A stretch of DNA of 16,819 nucleotides from an uncultured Selenomonas sp. (GCA_905373085.1 CAJPRR010000034.1:1-16819), one strand, 5' to 3'. Counted from the stretch's first letter, positions 8,075 through 14,930 are shown. Numbers and translations: made by a program. The notes: generated from the letters alone by a model not told the origin.

Positions 8075-8523
8075 CTCTCAAACCTCAGTGTCACAAAGCC
8101 GATGCGTATGAGATCCCCCGGCTTCAGATAAGCCTTTCCCTGCAGGATCGCATCGTTCAGATACGTGTGGTTCATGCTGCCCATGTCCTCGATGACATAC
8201 TGATTGTTTACAAGACGTACGACAGCATGACGATGCGATACGAAGGAATCGGGAATGCGGATATCGTTATCGGCGCTGCGCCCGATCGTCAGTCCCTGCG
8301 TGAAGGCGAAACGCTTGCCCAAAAGCGCTTCATCGCCCGCCTCCACGACGCTGAGCACGGCTTCGTCAGGCAATATCTCACGCGGCTTTATCTCCTGCCG
8401 CAAGGCCTTGGCGTCTTCAAACATCGCCTTTGCCAGGCGTGCGATAAAACGAAAGAGCAGCAGCAGGACGCCGTATTGAAAAGCTGCGCTCAGAACGCGC
8501 AGCAAAAGATCTGAACCCGGCAA
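8071..8523 (-). CDS. Membrane-anchored FHA-domain protein (FhaB/FipA-like)
   Basis: FHA domains bind phosphothreonine peptides. The 150 residues begin with a single membrane helix (about 6-27), continue through a basic and acidic linker, and end in one FHA domain (about 60-150) with GRSADND (81-87), SFVSHRHA (93-100) and a C-terminal GDLIRIG strand. The loop that normally reads STNGT is SMNHT here, so two of its residues differ while the Asn is kept. The start is a TTG directly after the stop of the preceding FHA gene, with GAGGTG six bases upstream. It resembles mycobacterial FhaB/FipA, which is likewise a short N-terminally anchored FHA protein next to the phosphatase gene. It probably links phosphorylated kinase or partner proteins to the membrane wall-synthesis machinery. 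Confidence 0.92.
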   Translation of the reverse strand: MPGSDLLLRVLSAAFQYGVLLLLFRFIARLAKAMFEDAKALRQEIKPREILPDEAVLSVVEAGDEALLGKRFAFTQGLTIGRSADNDIRIPDSFVSHRHAVVRLVNNQYVIEDMGSMNHTYLNDAILQGKAYLKPGDLIRIGFVTLRFER

Positions 8524-9276
8524 TCATATCACCTCGTAGCGCAGGACGGAATTTCCAATCTGAATCTCATCGCCATGCCGCAGCCACGATTCGAGCACGG
8601 GACGCCCGTTGAGAAGCGTGCCGTTCGTGCTGTCCTCATCCTGCAGGAAATGGCGATGCCTTTCATAGCGGATGGAGGCATGGACGCGCGAAGCGTTGGG
8701 ATCGGTCAAGATGAAATCGCTTCGTTCGCGTCTGCCGAGAAAGATCTTTTTCTCGCCGAACGCGAGGTAAGAGTCGAGATCCGCTCCTTCCACAACCGTG
8801 AGCGAAGCGATCTTGTACTCCGTCGGAAAATCGAGCGGCGCCTGGAAAGACGGTCTCTGCAGGACGATCGTGTGCTGCTCCTTCACCGCCTGCGCCACGC
8901 GCTGCACCATGTCAGAATATGACGCCCTCACGCGGCACAGGCCGAGAGAAAGTTCCGCATCCTTCTGAATGTTGATGGCAAGTTTCCCGTCCATGAAGGC
9001 ATCGAGCAGGATGACTTTTTTTTCCGCCAAGATGTGAAGATCATCGAGGAAGCGCTGTGAAGAAAGGTGGTGGCAATCTTCCTCGTTCATAAGGATCGTA
9101 TAGGCATTGGGCAAGATCCATTCTTTCTTCCCCTTTTTCGCCCGCCGCTTCGCATTCGCGATTTCTTTTTCGAGCTTCTTCTCCACCTCGATCGGTTCAA
9201 GGGCGCTGCCAAACTTCTTATTGAAAAATCCTTCGATATGATTTTCCAAAAATGTTTCCCATTTGGTAAAAGCCAT
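8524..9276 (-). CDS. DUF3662 and FHA domain-containing protein (FhaA-like)
   Basis: The N-terminal half (about 1-115) is the DUF3662/FhaA_N type, with the FG.ALEPIEVEKKL-like segment near 22-35. A linker leads to a C-terminal FHA domain (about 158-250) with LGRRERSDF (180-188), SRVHA (196-200) and a canonical STNGT (216-220). The family includes mycobacterial FhaA, which controls wall synthesis through PknB and MviN. An in-frame GTG at 9288 exists, but ATG at 9276 (MAFTKWETFL) has GAGGG five bases upstream and is preferred, giving 250 residues. No membrane segment is seen, so it is cytosolic. It heads the phosphosignalling block, 15 bp after rlmN. Confidence 0.92.
   Translation of the reverse strand: MAFTKWETFLENHIEGFFNKKFGSALEPIEVEKKLEKEIANAKRRAKKGKKEWILPNAYTILMNEEDCHHLSSQRFLDDLHILAEKKVILLDAFMDGKLAINIQKDAELSLGLCRVRASYSDMVQRVAQAVKEQHTIVLQRPSFQAPLDFPTEYKIASLTVVEGADLDSYLAFGEKKIFLGRRERSDFILTDPNASRVHASIRYERHRHFLQDEDSTNGTLLNGRPVLESWLRHGDEIQIGNSVLRYEVI
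8530..8535 (-). promoter_or_regulatory. Ribosome binding site for the TTG-started FHA gene
   Basis: GAGGTG lies six bases before the TTG at 8521-8523 and inside the last codons of the DUF3662-FHA gene. There is no in-frame ATG nearby, so the TTG start is well supported. Confidence 0.65.
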
Positions 9277-9291
9277 GGAATCCCTCACAAT

Positions 9292-10344
9292 CTATTGCTG
9301 CTCTTCGTTCTCGGACATGTGACGGTTGCGCAGTTGTCCGCAGGCCGCCTGTATGTCAACGCCCATCTCCCGACGTACCGTGGCCGTGATGTGACGGCGC
9401 GTGAGCGCACGACAGAAGGCTGCGGTGCGCTCTTCGGATGGCCGCTCGAAACCCCGCTCCTTCACGGGATTGATGGGAATGAGGTTGACGCTTGCAAGCT
9501 GTCCTTCGAGAAGTTCGGCCAATTCCCGGGCCTCCCGCTCGCCGTCGTTCACGTCGCGGATGAGGATGTACTCGTATGTGACGCGCCGTCCCGTCTTTTC
9601 CGCATAGCGTTTTCCTGCCGCGACGACGTCCGACAATGGATACTTGCGATTGATCGGCATGAGTTCGGAACGAAGTTCCTCGCGCGGCGCATGGAGCGAG
9701 ATGGAAAGCGTCAGAGGCATGCCCTCTTCGGCAAGACGGTCTATAGCGGAAACGATGCCCGAAGTGGACAGCGTGATGCTGCGATAGCTGATGTTCAGCA
9801 CGTATTCTTCATGCAGCAGGCGCAGGAAATCCACGACATTTTCATAGTTCATCAAAGGCTCTCCCGACCCCATCAAGACCATGGTATCAACCTTTCCGCC
9901 TTGCGATCTCAACATCTCCTCGATGAAGAGAACCTCGGCGAGCATTTCCCCCGCCGTCAAATCACGCGCCAATCCGTGCAGGGTCGAGGCGCAGAAGGAG
10001 CAGCCCATATTGCAGCCCGCCTGCGTCGATATGCATATACTGTTGCCGTAAGGCTGGCGCATGAGCACGGCTTCCACGGCCGCGCCGTCGGAAAAGGCGA
10101 GCAGGAACTTGCTCGTCCTGCCGTCGGCGGCGTCGAGCCTCGTGCGCAAAAGGGGCGTGTCGATCGTGTACCTCGTCTCAAGTTCCGTGCGCAGGGACTT
10201 CGGCAGGTTCGTCATGTCGGAAAAACGCTTCGCACATTTCTTGTAGAGCCATTCCGCCACCTGCCTCGCGCGGTATTTTTCCAAGCGCAGGGCAGCGAAA
10301 TCCTCCTGCATCGCTTCGAGCGTCATGCCGAAAATGTTCTTCAT
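9292..10344 (-). CDS. rlmN: Dual-specificity 23S rRNA A2503 / tRNA A37 C2-methyltransferase RlmN
   Basis: RlmN is a radical-SAM enzyme that methylates C2 of A2503 in 23S rRNA and of A37 in certain tRNAs. The 350 residues include the radical-SAM cluster motif C111-xxx-C115-xx-C118 (in QAGCNMGCSFC). They also include the conserved SGEPL motif and the C-terminal resolving cysteine in GVDIQAACGQL (C335), the residue that forms the covalent RNA intermediate in this family. The ATG at 10344 is four bases after the rsmB stop, preceded by AAGGTGAG. The short acidic tail after the CGQL motif is not conserved as far as I know. Placement between rsmB and the kinase block matches the usual Firmicute order. 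Confidence 0.97.
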   Translation of the reverse strand: MKNIFGMTLEAMQEDFAALRLEKYRARQVAEWLYKKCAKRFSDMTNLPKSLRTELETRYTIDTPLLRTRLDAADGRTSKFLLAFSDGAAVEAVLMRQPYGNSICISTQAGCNMGCSFCASTLHGLARDLTAGEMLAEVLFIEEMLRSQGGKVDTMVLMGSGEPLMNYENVVDFLRLLHEEYVLNISYRSITLSTSGIVSAIDRLAEEGMPLTLSISLHAPREELRSELMPINRKYPLSDVVAAGKRYAEKTGRRVTYEYILIRDVNDGEREARELAELLEGQLASVNLIPINPVKERGFERPSEERTAAFCRALTRRHITATVRREMGVDIQAACGQLRNRHMSENEEQQ

Positions 10345-10348
10345 GCAC

Positions 10349-11680
10349 TCACCTTCTTCTCATGCGGGCGATGAAGAAGCCGTCCGTGCCGTCGCGCTGC
10401 GGATAAAGCTGCAGCATCCGCTCGGGGCGCTTTTTCAGCGGCAGGAGTTCTCCTGCATTCTCCAAGCTGAACTCTTCGTGCCGCGCGAGGAAGTCTTCCA
10501 CGACGGCTTCGTTTTCCCCGCGCTCGATCGTGCATGTGCTGTAGACGAGCACGCCGCCGCTCTTCACGGCTTCCGCAGCGGATCTGAGAATTTCCCGCTG
10601 CAATCGTGCGAGAGCGGCGAGGTCGTCCGGCCTCTTTCGCCAACGCGCATCGGGCTTTCGCCGCAGGACGCCGAGTCCCGAGCACGGCGCATCGACGAGC
10701 ACGCGGTCGGCTTGGCGCGGAAAGCGCCTCCCCGCCTCGCGCGCATCGAGGAGCAGCGGCTCTACCGACTTGATGCCGAGCCGCTCGCAGTTTTCCGCAA
10801 TGCGGCGCATCTTGTGTTCATGCACGTCGAGTGCGACGATGCGTCCACAGTCGCCCATAGCGGCGGCGATATGCGTCGTCTTGCCGCCCGGCGCACTGCA
10901 GACGTCGAGCACGAATTCGCCCAGCTTGGGCGCGAGGACGTGCGCCACGAGCATCGAGCTTTCGTCCTGCACCTGAAAAAGTCCCTGCTGCAAGGATTCC
11001 AGAGCGTCGAGAGAGCCGTGACGAAGGCAGAGAATCCCTTCGGGCGTCCAAGCGGAAGGCTCCGCCTCCACGCCCTCTTGCGAGAGGCGTTCGAGAAGCT
11101 CGTCCCGCGTAATCTTCAAGGTGTTCGTACGCAGGGAAAGCGCCGCCTGCGCATTGTCGAATTCGCAGAGCGCCCTTGCCTCTTCATAGCCGAACTGACC
11201 GATCCAACGCCGCACGAGCCACTCGGGATGCTGCAGGGACAGGGCGAGATTTTCCGCTTCATGCGCCTTGCCCGTCGGGAATGCCGCCTTCTCGGGTTCA
11301 CGAGCCGCCGTGCGCAGAACGGCGTTGACAAACTTCACCGTACCCGCATGGCTGCAGCGCTTCGTCATCTCCACCGCCGTATTGCAGGCGGCGGAGGCAG
11401 GCACACGCGCAAGGAAGAAAAGCTGGTATATGCCCAAACGCAAAATATCCCGCACCATGGGCGGGATCTTGGAAAGCGGACGGTTCAAGTAGCGCCGCAG
11501 AATCCAATCGAGCGTGCCGCCCGCCTTCGCCGCGCCGTAGACCAGTTCCGTTGCAAAGCGGCGATCCACTTCGGAGAGTTTCGCAACGCGCAAAGACCGC
11601 GCCAATGCCACATTGGCATAAGCTCCCTTTTCATTCACTTCATGAAGCGCCTTGAGCGCCGTCTCCCGCGCCTTGTCCAT
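10349..11680 (-). CDS. rsmB: 16S rRNA (cytosine-967 C5)-methyltransferase RsmB
   Basis: RsmB (Sun) makes m5C967 in 16S rRNA. The 443 residues start with a NusB-like helical RNA-binding domain (about 1-140), followed by a Rossmann methyltransferase domain. That domain carries the SAM motif LDVCSAPGGKT (258-268), the motif IV cysteine C333 in DAPCSGLG and the motif VI catalytic cysteine C383 in YSTCTI. Both cysteines needed by the m5C mechanism are present. The start ATG follows a GAGGAGG that overlaps the stop region of the DUF116 gene. It lies 9 bp after DUF116 and 4 bp before rlmN, in the standard def-fmt-rsmB-rlmN order. Confidence 0.97.
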   Translation of the reverse strand: MDKARETALKALHEVNEKGAYANVALARSLRVAKLSEVDRRFATELVYGAAKAGGTLDWILRRYLNRPLSKIPPMVRDILRLGIYQLFFLARVPASAACNTAVEMTKRCSHAGTVKFVNAVLRTAAREPEKAAFPTGKAHEAENLALSLQHPEWLVRRWIGQFGYEEARALCEFDNAQAALSLRTNTLKITRDELLERLSQEGVEAEPSAWTPEGILCLRHGSLDALESLQQGLFQVQDESSMLVAHVLAPKLGEFVLDVCSAPGGKTTHIAAAMGDCGRIVALDVHEHKMRRIAENCERLGIKSVEPLLLDAREAGRRFPRQADRVLVDAPCSGLGVLRRKPDARWRKRPDDLAALARLQREILRSAAEAVKSGGVLVYSTCTIERGENEAVVEDFLARHEEFSLENAGELLPLKKRPERMLQLYPQRDGTDGFFIARMRRR

Positions 11681-11689
11681 AGCTCCTCC

Positions 11690-12520
11690 TCATCTTTGCC
11701 CGCCCTCTTCGTCTTCGGGCACATTCTTCTCCTTCTTCGCCGCATCGTCGTCAAGCAAGAATTTCTTGATTTCCTCACGCACCTTCTCAATATCGACGTG
11801 CGTATTGAAGCACGGGCCGTTCGGCCGTATGTTCAGAACGCCGACGGCCGGAAGAGGGTAAACGTCCTGTATGCCGCTCGTCAAATCGCGTTCGCAGGCG
11901 ATCGCCATGATCGCCTTCGGACGAACCTTCTTGACCGTCTGACGTGCGAGCGTGCCGCCCGTCACGATGAAGAAATGGAAGCCCATCTCATCGGCAAGAT
12001 TCACGAGAGCGCCGACGTCGCAGCCGCCGCAGCGCTTGCAGTTGTGCGGGTCGCGCGTAATCTTGTGCGGGCACGTCGCAAGCTGCAGGCAATGCGGCGT
12101 GACGACGAGAAGCTCGTTCGCATGCACCTTGATGCCGCGATGGTGGATGATCTGGTTGCTGACCTCGATGAAGGAGCGTTCGATGCGCCGCCGGTTGAAG
12201 CCGAACACCTTGCCGATCATGATGGCTACGGGAAAGAGCAGATTGATCAGCGTGTACGACTGCTTCTGAAAAATATGCAGGAACGGCAGGCCGAGAATCG
12301 CCCCGACCATGCTCAAGATGCCGAAACCCGTGAGAAATACGACGCTCGCGAAGAAGATGCCGAGCACGAGTGGCAGATAGGCATTGATTTCGAGCAGACC
12401 GAGGTAGCTCACGCGCCAGACGGCATAGGCGAGAAAGGTCATGCAGAGGAAGCTCAGCGACAGGAGCGCCATGAAGAGCCTCTTGTGCGGGCGCTCAAGT
12501 CCCGGTATCACAGATGCCAA
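11690..12520 (-). CDS. DUF116 domain protein, membrane-anchored, cysteine-rich
   Basis: Function is unknown. The 276 residues begin with two or three hydrophobic segments (about 15-36, 47-75 and possibly 88-104) and continue with a cytoplasmic or peripheral domain carrying seven cysteines. These are C144, C150, C161, C164, C167 (the last three as CKRCGGC), C209 (ACERD) and C237 (NGPCFNT). This is the DUF116 pattern. The spacing looks like a metal or Fe-S cluster site, which is inference. The tail is charged (K/D/E-rich). The start is TTG at 12520, supported by AAGGAGGG at 12528-12535, seven bases upstream. Its conserved place between fmt and rsmB suggests a link with translation or RNA modification, but no activity can be assigned. 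Confidence 0.9.
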   Translation of the reverse strand: MASVIPGLERPHKRLFMALLSLSFLCMTFLAYAVWRVSYLGLLEINAYLPLVLGIFFASVVFLTGFGILSMVGAILGLPFLHIFQKQSYTLINLLFPVAIMIGKVFGFNRRRIERSFIEVSNQIIHHRGIKVHANELLVVTPHCLQLATCPHKITRDPHNCKRCGGCDVGALVNLADEMGFHFFIVTGGTLARQTVKKVRPKAIMAIACERDLTSGIQDVYPLPAVGVLNIRPNGPCFNTHVDIEKVREEIKKFLLDDDAAKKEKNVPEDEEGGQR

Positions 12521-12527
12521 AACGATT

Positions 12528-12535
12528 CCCTCCTT
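12528..12535 (-). promoter_or_regulatory. Strong ribosome binding site for the DUF116 TTG start
   Basis: AAGGAGGG lies seven bases before the TTG at 12518-12520, in the 32-bp gap after fmt. It is one of the best Shine-Dalgarno matches in the window and decides the non-AUG start. Confidence 0.75.
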
Positions 12536-12552
12536 TCCTCAACGCAGATGCG

Positions 12553-13494
12553 TCATTCTGCATCGAAATCGAAGCGTGCGGGCAGCTGAAGCCCGTGGCC
12601 GCGCACATAGTCGCCCGCCGCCATCTTCTTCCTGCTCGGCGCCTGCAGTTCCAGTATTTCCAGCATCCCCTCGCCCGTGCCGACGAGAAGTCCCTGCTTC
12701 GTCACGGAAACGATTTCGCCGGGTTCTGCCGTACCCTCCGCAAGGCGCGTGCGCCAGATTTTGAACTTCTGCCCCGCCAGCATCGTGTAGGCGCCCGGCC
12801 ACGAGTTCAGGCCGCGCACGAGATCATGAATCTCTTGCGCCGATTTCTTCCAGTCGATGCGCCCCACTTCCTTGTCGAGGAGCGGCGCGTATGTGGAAAG
12901 AGTCTCATCCTGCGGCGTGCGCTTGAGTGTTCCCTCCGACAAGGAAAAAAGTGTCTTTTCCAAGACGTCTGCACCGAGCTTCATCATCGCATCGTGCAGT
13001 TCGGCAGCCGTCATCGCCTGCGTGATCGGCAGCGTTTCCCGCATGAGCATATCGCCCGTGTCAAGACCTTCGTCCATGAACATCGTCGTGACGCCCGTCT
13101 CCTTCTCTCCGCGCACGATCGCCCACTGCATCGGCGCCGCACCGCGATAGCGCGGCAGGAGCGAAGCGTGGACGTTGATGCAGCCCAAGGGAGGCAGGGA
13201 AAGAATCTCCTTCGACAAGATCTGCCCGAAGGCGACGACGACGATGAGATCAGGCGCGAGTCCGCGCAGGACGTCGACGAAATCCGGCGCTTTGACGCGC
13301 ACCGGCTGATAGACCGCGATGCCATGTTCCTGGGCGAATGCCTTGACGGGCGGCGGCAGAAGCTTCTGCCCGCGCCCCTTGGGCTTGTCCGGCTGCGTCA
13401 CGACGGCAACGACATCGGAAATCTCCACAAGACGCGCGAGACACGGCACGGCGAAATCGGGAGTTCCCATGAAAATCACACGAAAGCGCTTCAT
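12553..13494 (-). CDS. fmt: Methionyl-tRNA formyltransferase
   Basis: Fmt formylates initiator Met-tRNA with 10-formyl-tetrahydrofolate. The 313 residues have the normal two-domain layout. The N-terminal Rossmann-like domain has FMGTPDFA (8-15), the catalytic set N107, H109 (in INVHASLLPRYRG) and D145 (in LDTGD). A C-terminal tRNA-binding OB domain follows. ATG at 13494 overlaps the def stop by 4 bp (ATGA), so formylation and deformylation enzymes are made together. A 32-bp gap separates it from DUF116; a small ACGC/GCGT inverted repeat there has no U tract. Confidence 0.97.
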   Translation of the reverse strand: MKRFRVIFMGTPDFAVPCLARLVEISDVVAVVTQPDKPKGRGQKLLPPPVKAFAQEHGIAVYQPVRVKAPDFVDVLRGLAPDLIVVVAFGQILSKEILSLPPLGCINVHASLLPRYRGAAPMQWAIVRGEKETGVTTMFMDEGLDTGDMLMRETLPITQAMTAAELHDAMMKLGADVLEKTLFSLSEGTLKRTPQDETLSTYAPLLDKEVGRIDWKKSAQEIHDLVRGLNSWPGAYTMLAGQKFKIWRTRLAEGTAEPGEIVSVTKQGLLVGTGEGMLEILELQAPSRKKMAAGDYVRGHGLQLPARFDFDAE

Positions 13495-13958
13495 GACTTT
13501 TGCTCCTCTTCCTTGCGCAGGCTCTGCGCCACGTCGATGAAGAGCACGCCTTCCAGATGGTCAAGCTCATGCTGGATGCAGCGCGCCAAAAGCCCCTTCG
13601 CCGTGATATGCTTGCGCTTGCCGCGCCGGTCGAGAAATTCGACCTTGACCTTCGCCGCACGCTCGACCTCGCCAAAAATTCCGGGCACGCTCAGGCAGCC
13701 TTCCGAATCCGTTTCGCTTCCCTCACGAAACGTGATCTTCGGATTGACAAGCTCGATCAGTCCATCGCCTATATCTATGACGACCATGCGCAGAGCCTCG
13801 CCCACCTGCGGCGCAGCGATGCCGATGCCGTTCGCCTCGTACATCGTTTCCGCCATGTCATCGAGCAGTTTCCTGAGTCTTGCATCGACACGTTCCACGG
13901 GAGCGCAGATTTCCTTCAAGACAGGCGCTCCCGCCTTCTTTATTTCCAACAACGACAT
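13491..13958 (-). CDS. def: Peptide deformylase
   Basis: Def removes the formyl group from nascent N-terminal formyl-methionine. The 155 residues contain the three family motifs: GIGIAAPQ (44-51), EGCLS (86-90, with the metal-ligand Cys88) and HELDH (130-134, with metal-ligand histidines and catalytic Glu131). The length fits the short type 1/3 enzymes. ATG at 13958 follows GGAGG at 13968-13972. It is the first gene after the only promoter-bearing intergenic region and probably heads the long operon. The next gene, fmt, overlaps it by 4 bp. Confidence 0.97.
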   Translation of the reverse strand: MSLLEIKKAGAPVLKEICAPVERVDARLRKLLDDMAETMYEANGIGIAAPQVGEALRMVVIDIGDGLIELVNPKITFREGSETDSEGCLSVPGIFGEVERAAKVKVEFLDRRGKRKHITAKGLLARCIQHELDHLEGVLFIDVAQSLRKEEEQKS

Positions 13959-13988
13959 GCCTCATTTCCTCCAAAAGCTATGATTCTG

Positions 13989-14044
13989 AAAACGCCGGCC
14001 CTCGCACCTCGTGACAAGCCGAATTTCGCGCAGCGAGAGCCGAC
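13989..14044 (-). terminator. GC-rich hairpin with U4 in the def leader: possible attenuator or terminator
   Basis: On the minus strand the arm GTCGGCTCTCGC (14044-14033) pairs with GCGAGGGCCGGC (14005-13994). This gives twelve continuous pairs, two of them G-U, around a 27-base loop. One G and then TTTT (13992-13989) follow. It ends about 30 bases before the def ATG and lies downstream of the predicted promoter. It could therefore stop both read-through from mutL and transcripts starting at that promoter. The U tract is short and the loop is long, so efficiency is uncertain. A 5-bp hairpin (AGAGC/GCTCT, 14050-14036) uses part of the same 5' arm and would exclude it. Confidence 0.5.
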
Positions 14045-14067
14045 CGCTCTGTCTACAGTTCCCCCCT

Positions 14068-14076
14068 ATCATAGCA
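14068..14076 (-). promoter_or_regulatory. Extended -10 promoter for the def operon
   Basis: The minus strand reads TGCTATGAT, an extended -10 element (TGn plus TATGAT, one mismatch to TATAAT). The -35 region, 17 bases upstream, is weak (TTTTCT, T-rich). The start of transcription would fall near 14061, leaving a leader of about 100 bases before def. It is the only such match in the only long gap of the window, between the methyltransferase stop and def. Confidence 0.6.
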
Positions 14077-14119
14077 CAAGAACCGTGCGAAGAAAAGAAA
14101 CGGAAGCGCCAAGGCAGAT

Positions 14120-14920
14120 TTACGAGCGGCAAACATCGAGCACGCCGTAGTGAACGGGACTGTATTTTCCCCCTGCAATATGGGAAAACCCCAGGCGTGC
14201 GAATTCCAGACTGCGGCTGTTTTCCTTCAGCACGACACGCCGTCTCGCCACGCGGCACGCTTCGGCTACGGCGGAAAGGGAGACGGGCGCGGATTCCGCC
14301 AGAAGGCGCAGCGGCGCGAGCTGCACGCTGTCCTTCAGAGGATGCCGGAACATCGGGTCGAAGTAGACGACATCATAAGAATCATCGGGAAGCGTTCGCA
14401 GAAAATCCTCATAATCTGCCCGCCGCACCTCAACCCGGCGCATGGCGGCGTGCAGATCGTAATTTCCTGCCGAGAAGTGCGCGAGTCCATGGCGCACAAT
14501 CTCATAAATCAACGGGCTTTTCTCAAGCGCCGTCACCTTGCCGCGCTCCCCTGCGATGAAGCTCGCCGTGATGGAATCGGCGCCGAGACCGAGCGTACAG
14601 TCAAGCACCGTGTCCCCCTCGCCGATTCCCATCGCTTCCACCATATGATCCTTTTGCCCGCGCCCCAGTTCCCTGACACGTACATGCGCCATATTGGGAT
14701 GGAAAAACAATTCGCCGTCGGACGTTTCCAGACGCAGGCCGCCCTTCTTCACCACGAGCACGAAGAGCGCTCCGTACTGCGCCCGCAAGTCCTCATACGA
14801 TATATGCCTGCGCTTGACGAAGGGGATTCCCAGCCGCTCTGCAGTCTCTTGGGCGAGCAGGCAGTCCGCCGGACGGCTCTTGTAGCCTGTCGTGACAATC
14901 GCAAGGTTCTTTTCTTCCAT
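14120..14920 (-). CDS. RsmJ-like class I SAM-dependent methyltransferase
   Basis: The protein belongs to the SAM_MT/RsmJ-like group; Escherichia coli RsmJ makes m2G1516 in 16S rRNA. The 266 residues have an N-terminal region with a TTGYK start, the SAM-binding motif VLDCTLGLGADS (105-116), and the catalytic DPMF (188-191), which matches the DPMFP of RsmJ. The target in Firmicutes is not known to me, so I give no symbol. An in-frame GTG at 14932 would overlap the mutL stop, but ATG at 14920 (MEEKNLAIVT) is preceded by GAGGTG at 14925-14930 and preferred. It follows mutL by 8 bp, and the two are probably co-transcribed. Confidence 0.88.
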   Translation of the reverse strand: MEEKNLAIVTTGYKSRPADCLLAQETAERLGIPFVKRRHISYEDLRAQYGALFVLVVKKGGLRLETSDGELFFHPNMAHVRVRELGRGQKDHMVEAMGIGEGDTVLDCTLGLGADSITASFIAGERGKVTALEKSPLIYEIVRHGLAHFSAGNYDLHAAMRRVEVRRADYEDFLRTLPDDSYDVVYFDPMFRHPLKDSVQLAPLRLLAESAPVSLSAVAEACRVARRRVVLKENSRSLEFARLGFSHIAGGKYSPVHYGVLDVCRS

Positions 14921-14924
14921 CCTG

Positions 14925-14930
14925 CACCTC
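14925..14930 (-). promoter_or_regulatory. Ribosome binding site choosing the methyltransferase ATG
   Basis: GAGGTG overlaps the mutL stop codon and precedes the ATG at 14918-14920. The upstream GTG at 14932 has no comparable signal, which supports the shorter protein. Confidence 0.55.

Larger units (their letters stand above)
1..14061 (-). other. Probable single operon def to folE2 (14 genes)
   Basis: From the predicted start near 14061 to the left edge, fourteen genes are co-directional. The largest gap is 32 bp (fmt to DUF116), and six junctions overlap by 4 to 14 bp. No GC-rich hairpin with a U tract was seen between any of them. Internal promoters inside coding sequence cannot be excluded by reading. 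The operon may continue beyond the left edge. Confidence 0.6.

Noticed and set aside
9067..10374. Plus-strand open frame of 435 codons opposite rlmN
   Set aside because: It is the antisense shadow of rlmN, with low-complexity basic composition and no domain.
12541..12555. Small ACGC/GCGT inverted repeat between fmt and DUF116
   Set aside because: The stem is only four pairs (six with wobble), includes the fmt stop codon and has no U tract, so it is not a convincing terminator.
10325..12589. Plus-strand open frame of 754 codons opposite rsmB and DUF116
   Set aside because: It lies opposite two strongly recognisable genes. The translation is rich in Arg/His/Ala with no family motif. Long antisense frames are expected from GC-rich codon use on the real strand.
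12514..13983. Plus-strand open frame of 489 codons opposite fmt and def
   Set aside because: It is the antisense shadow of two conserved genes and has no motif or supporting ribosome binding site.
14074..14088. GCAC-N7-GTGC inverted repeat in the promoter spacer as a terminator or operator
   Set aside because: A four-base arm is likely by chance, and no U tract follows. It could be an operator, but nothing else supports that.
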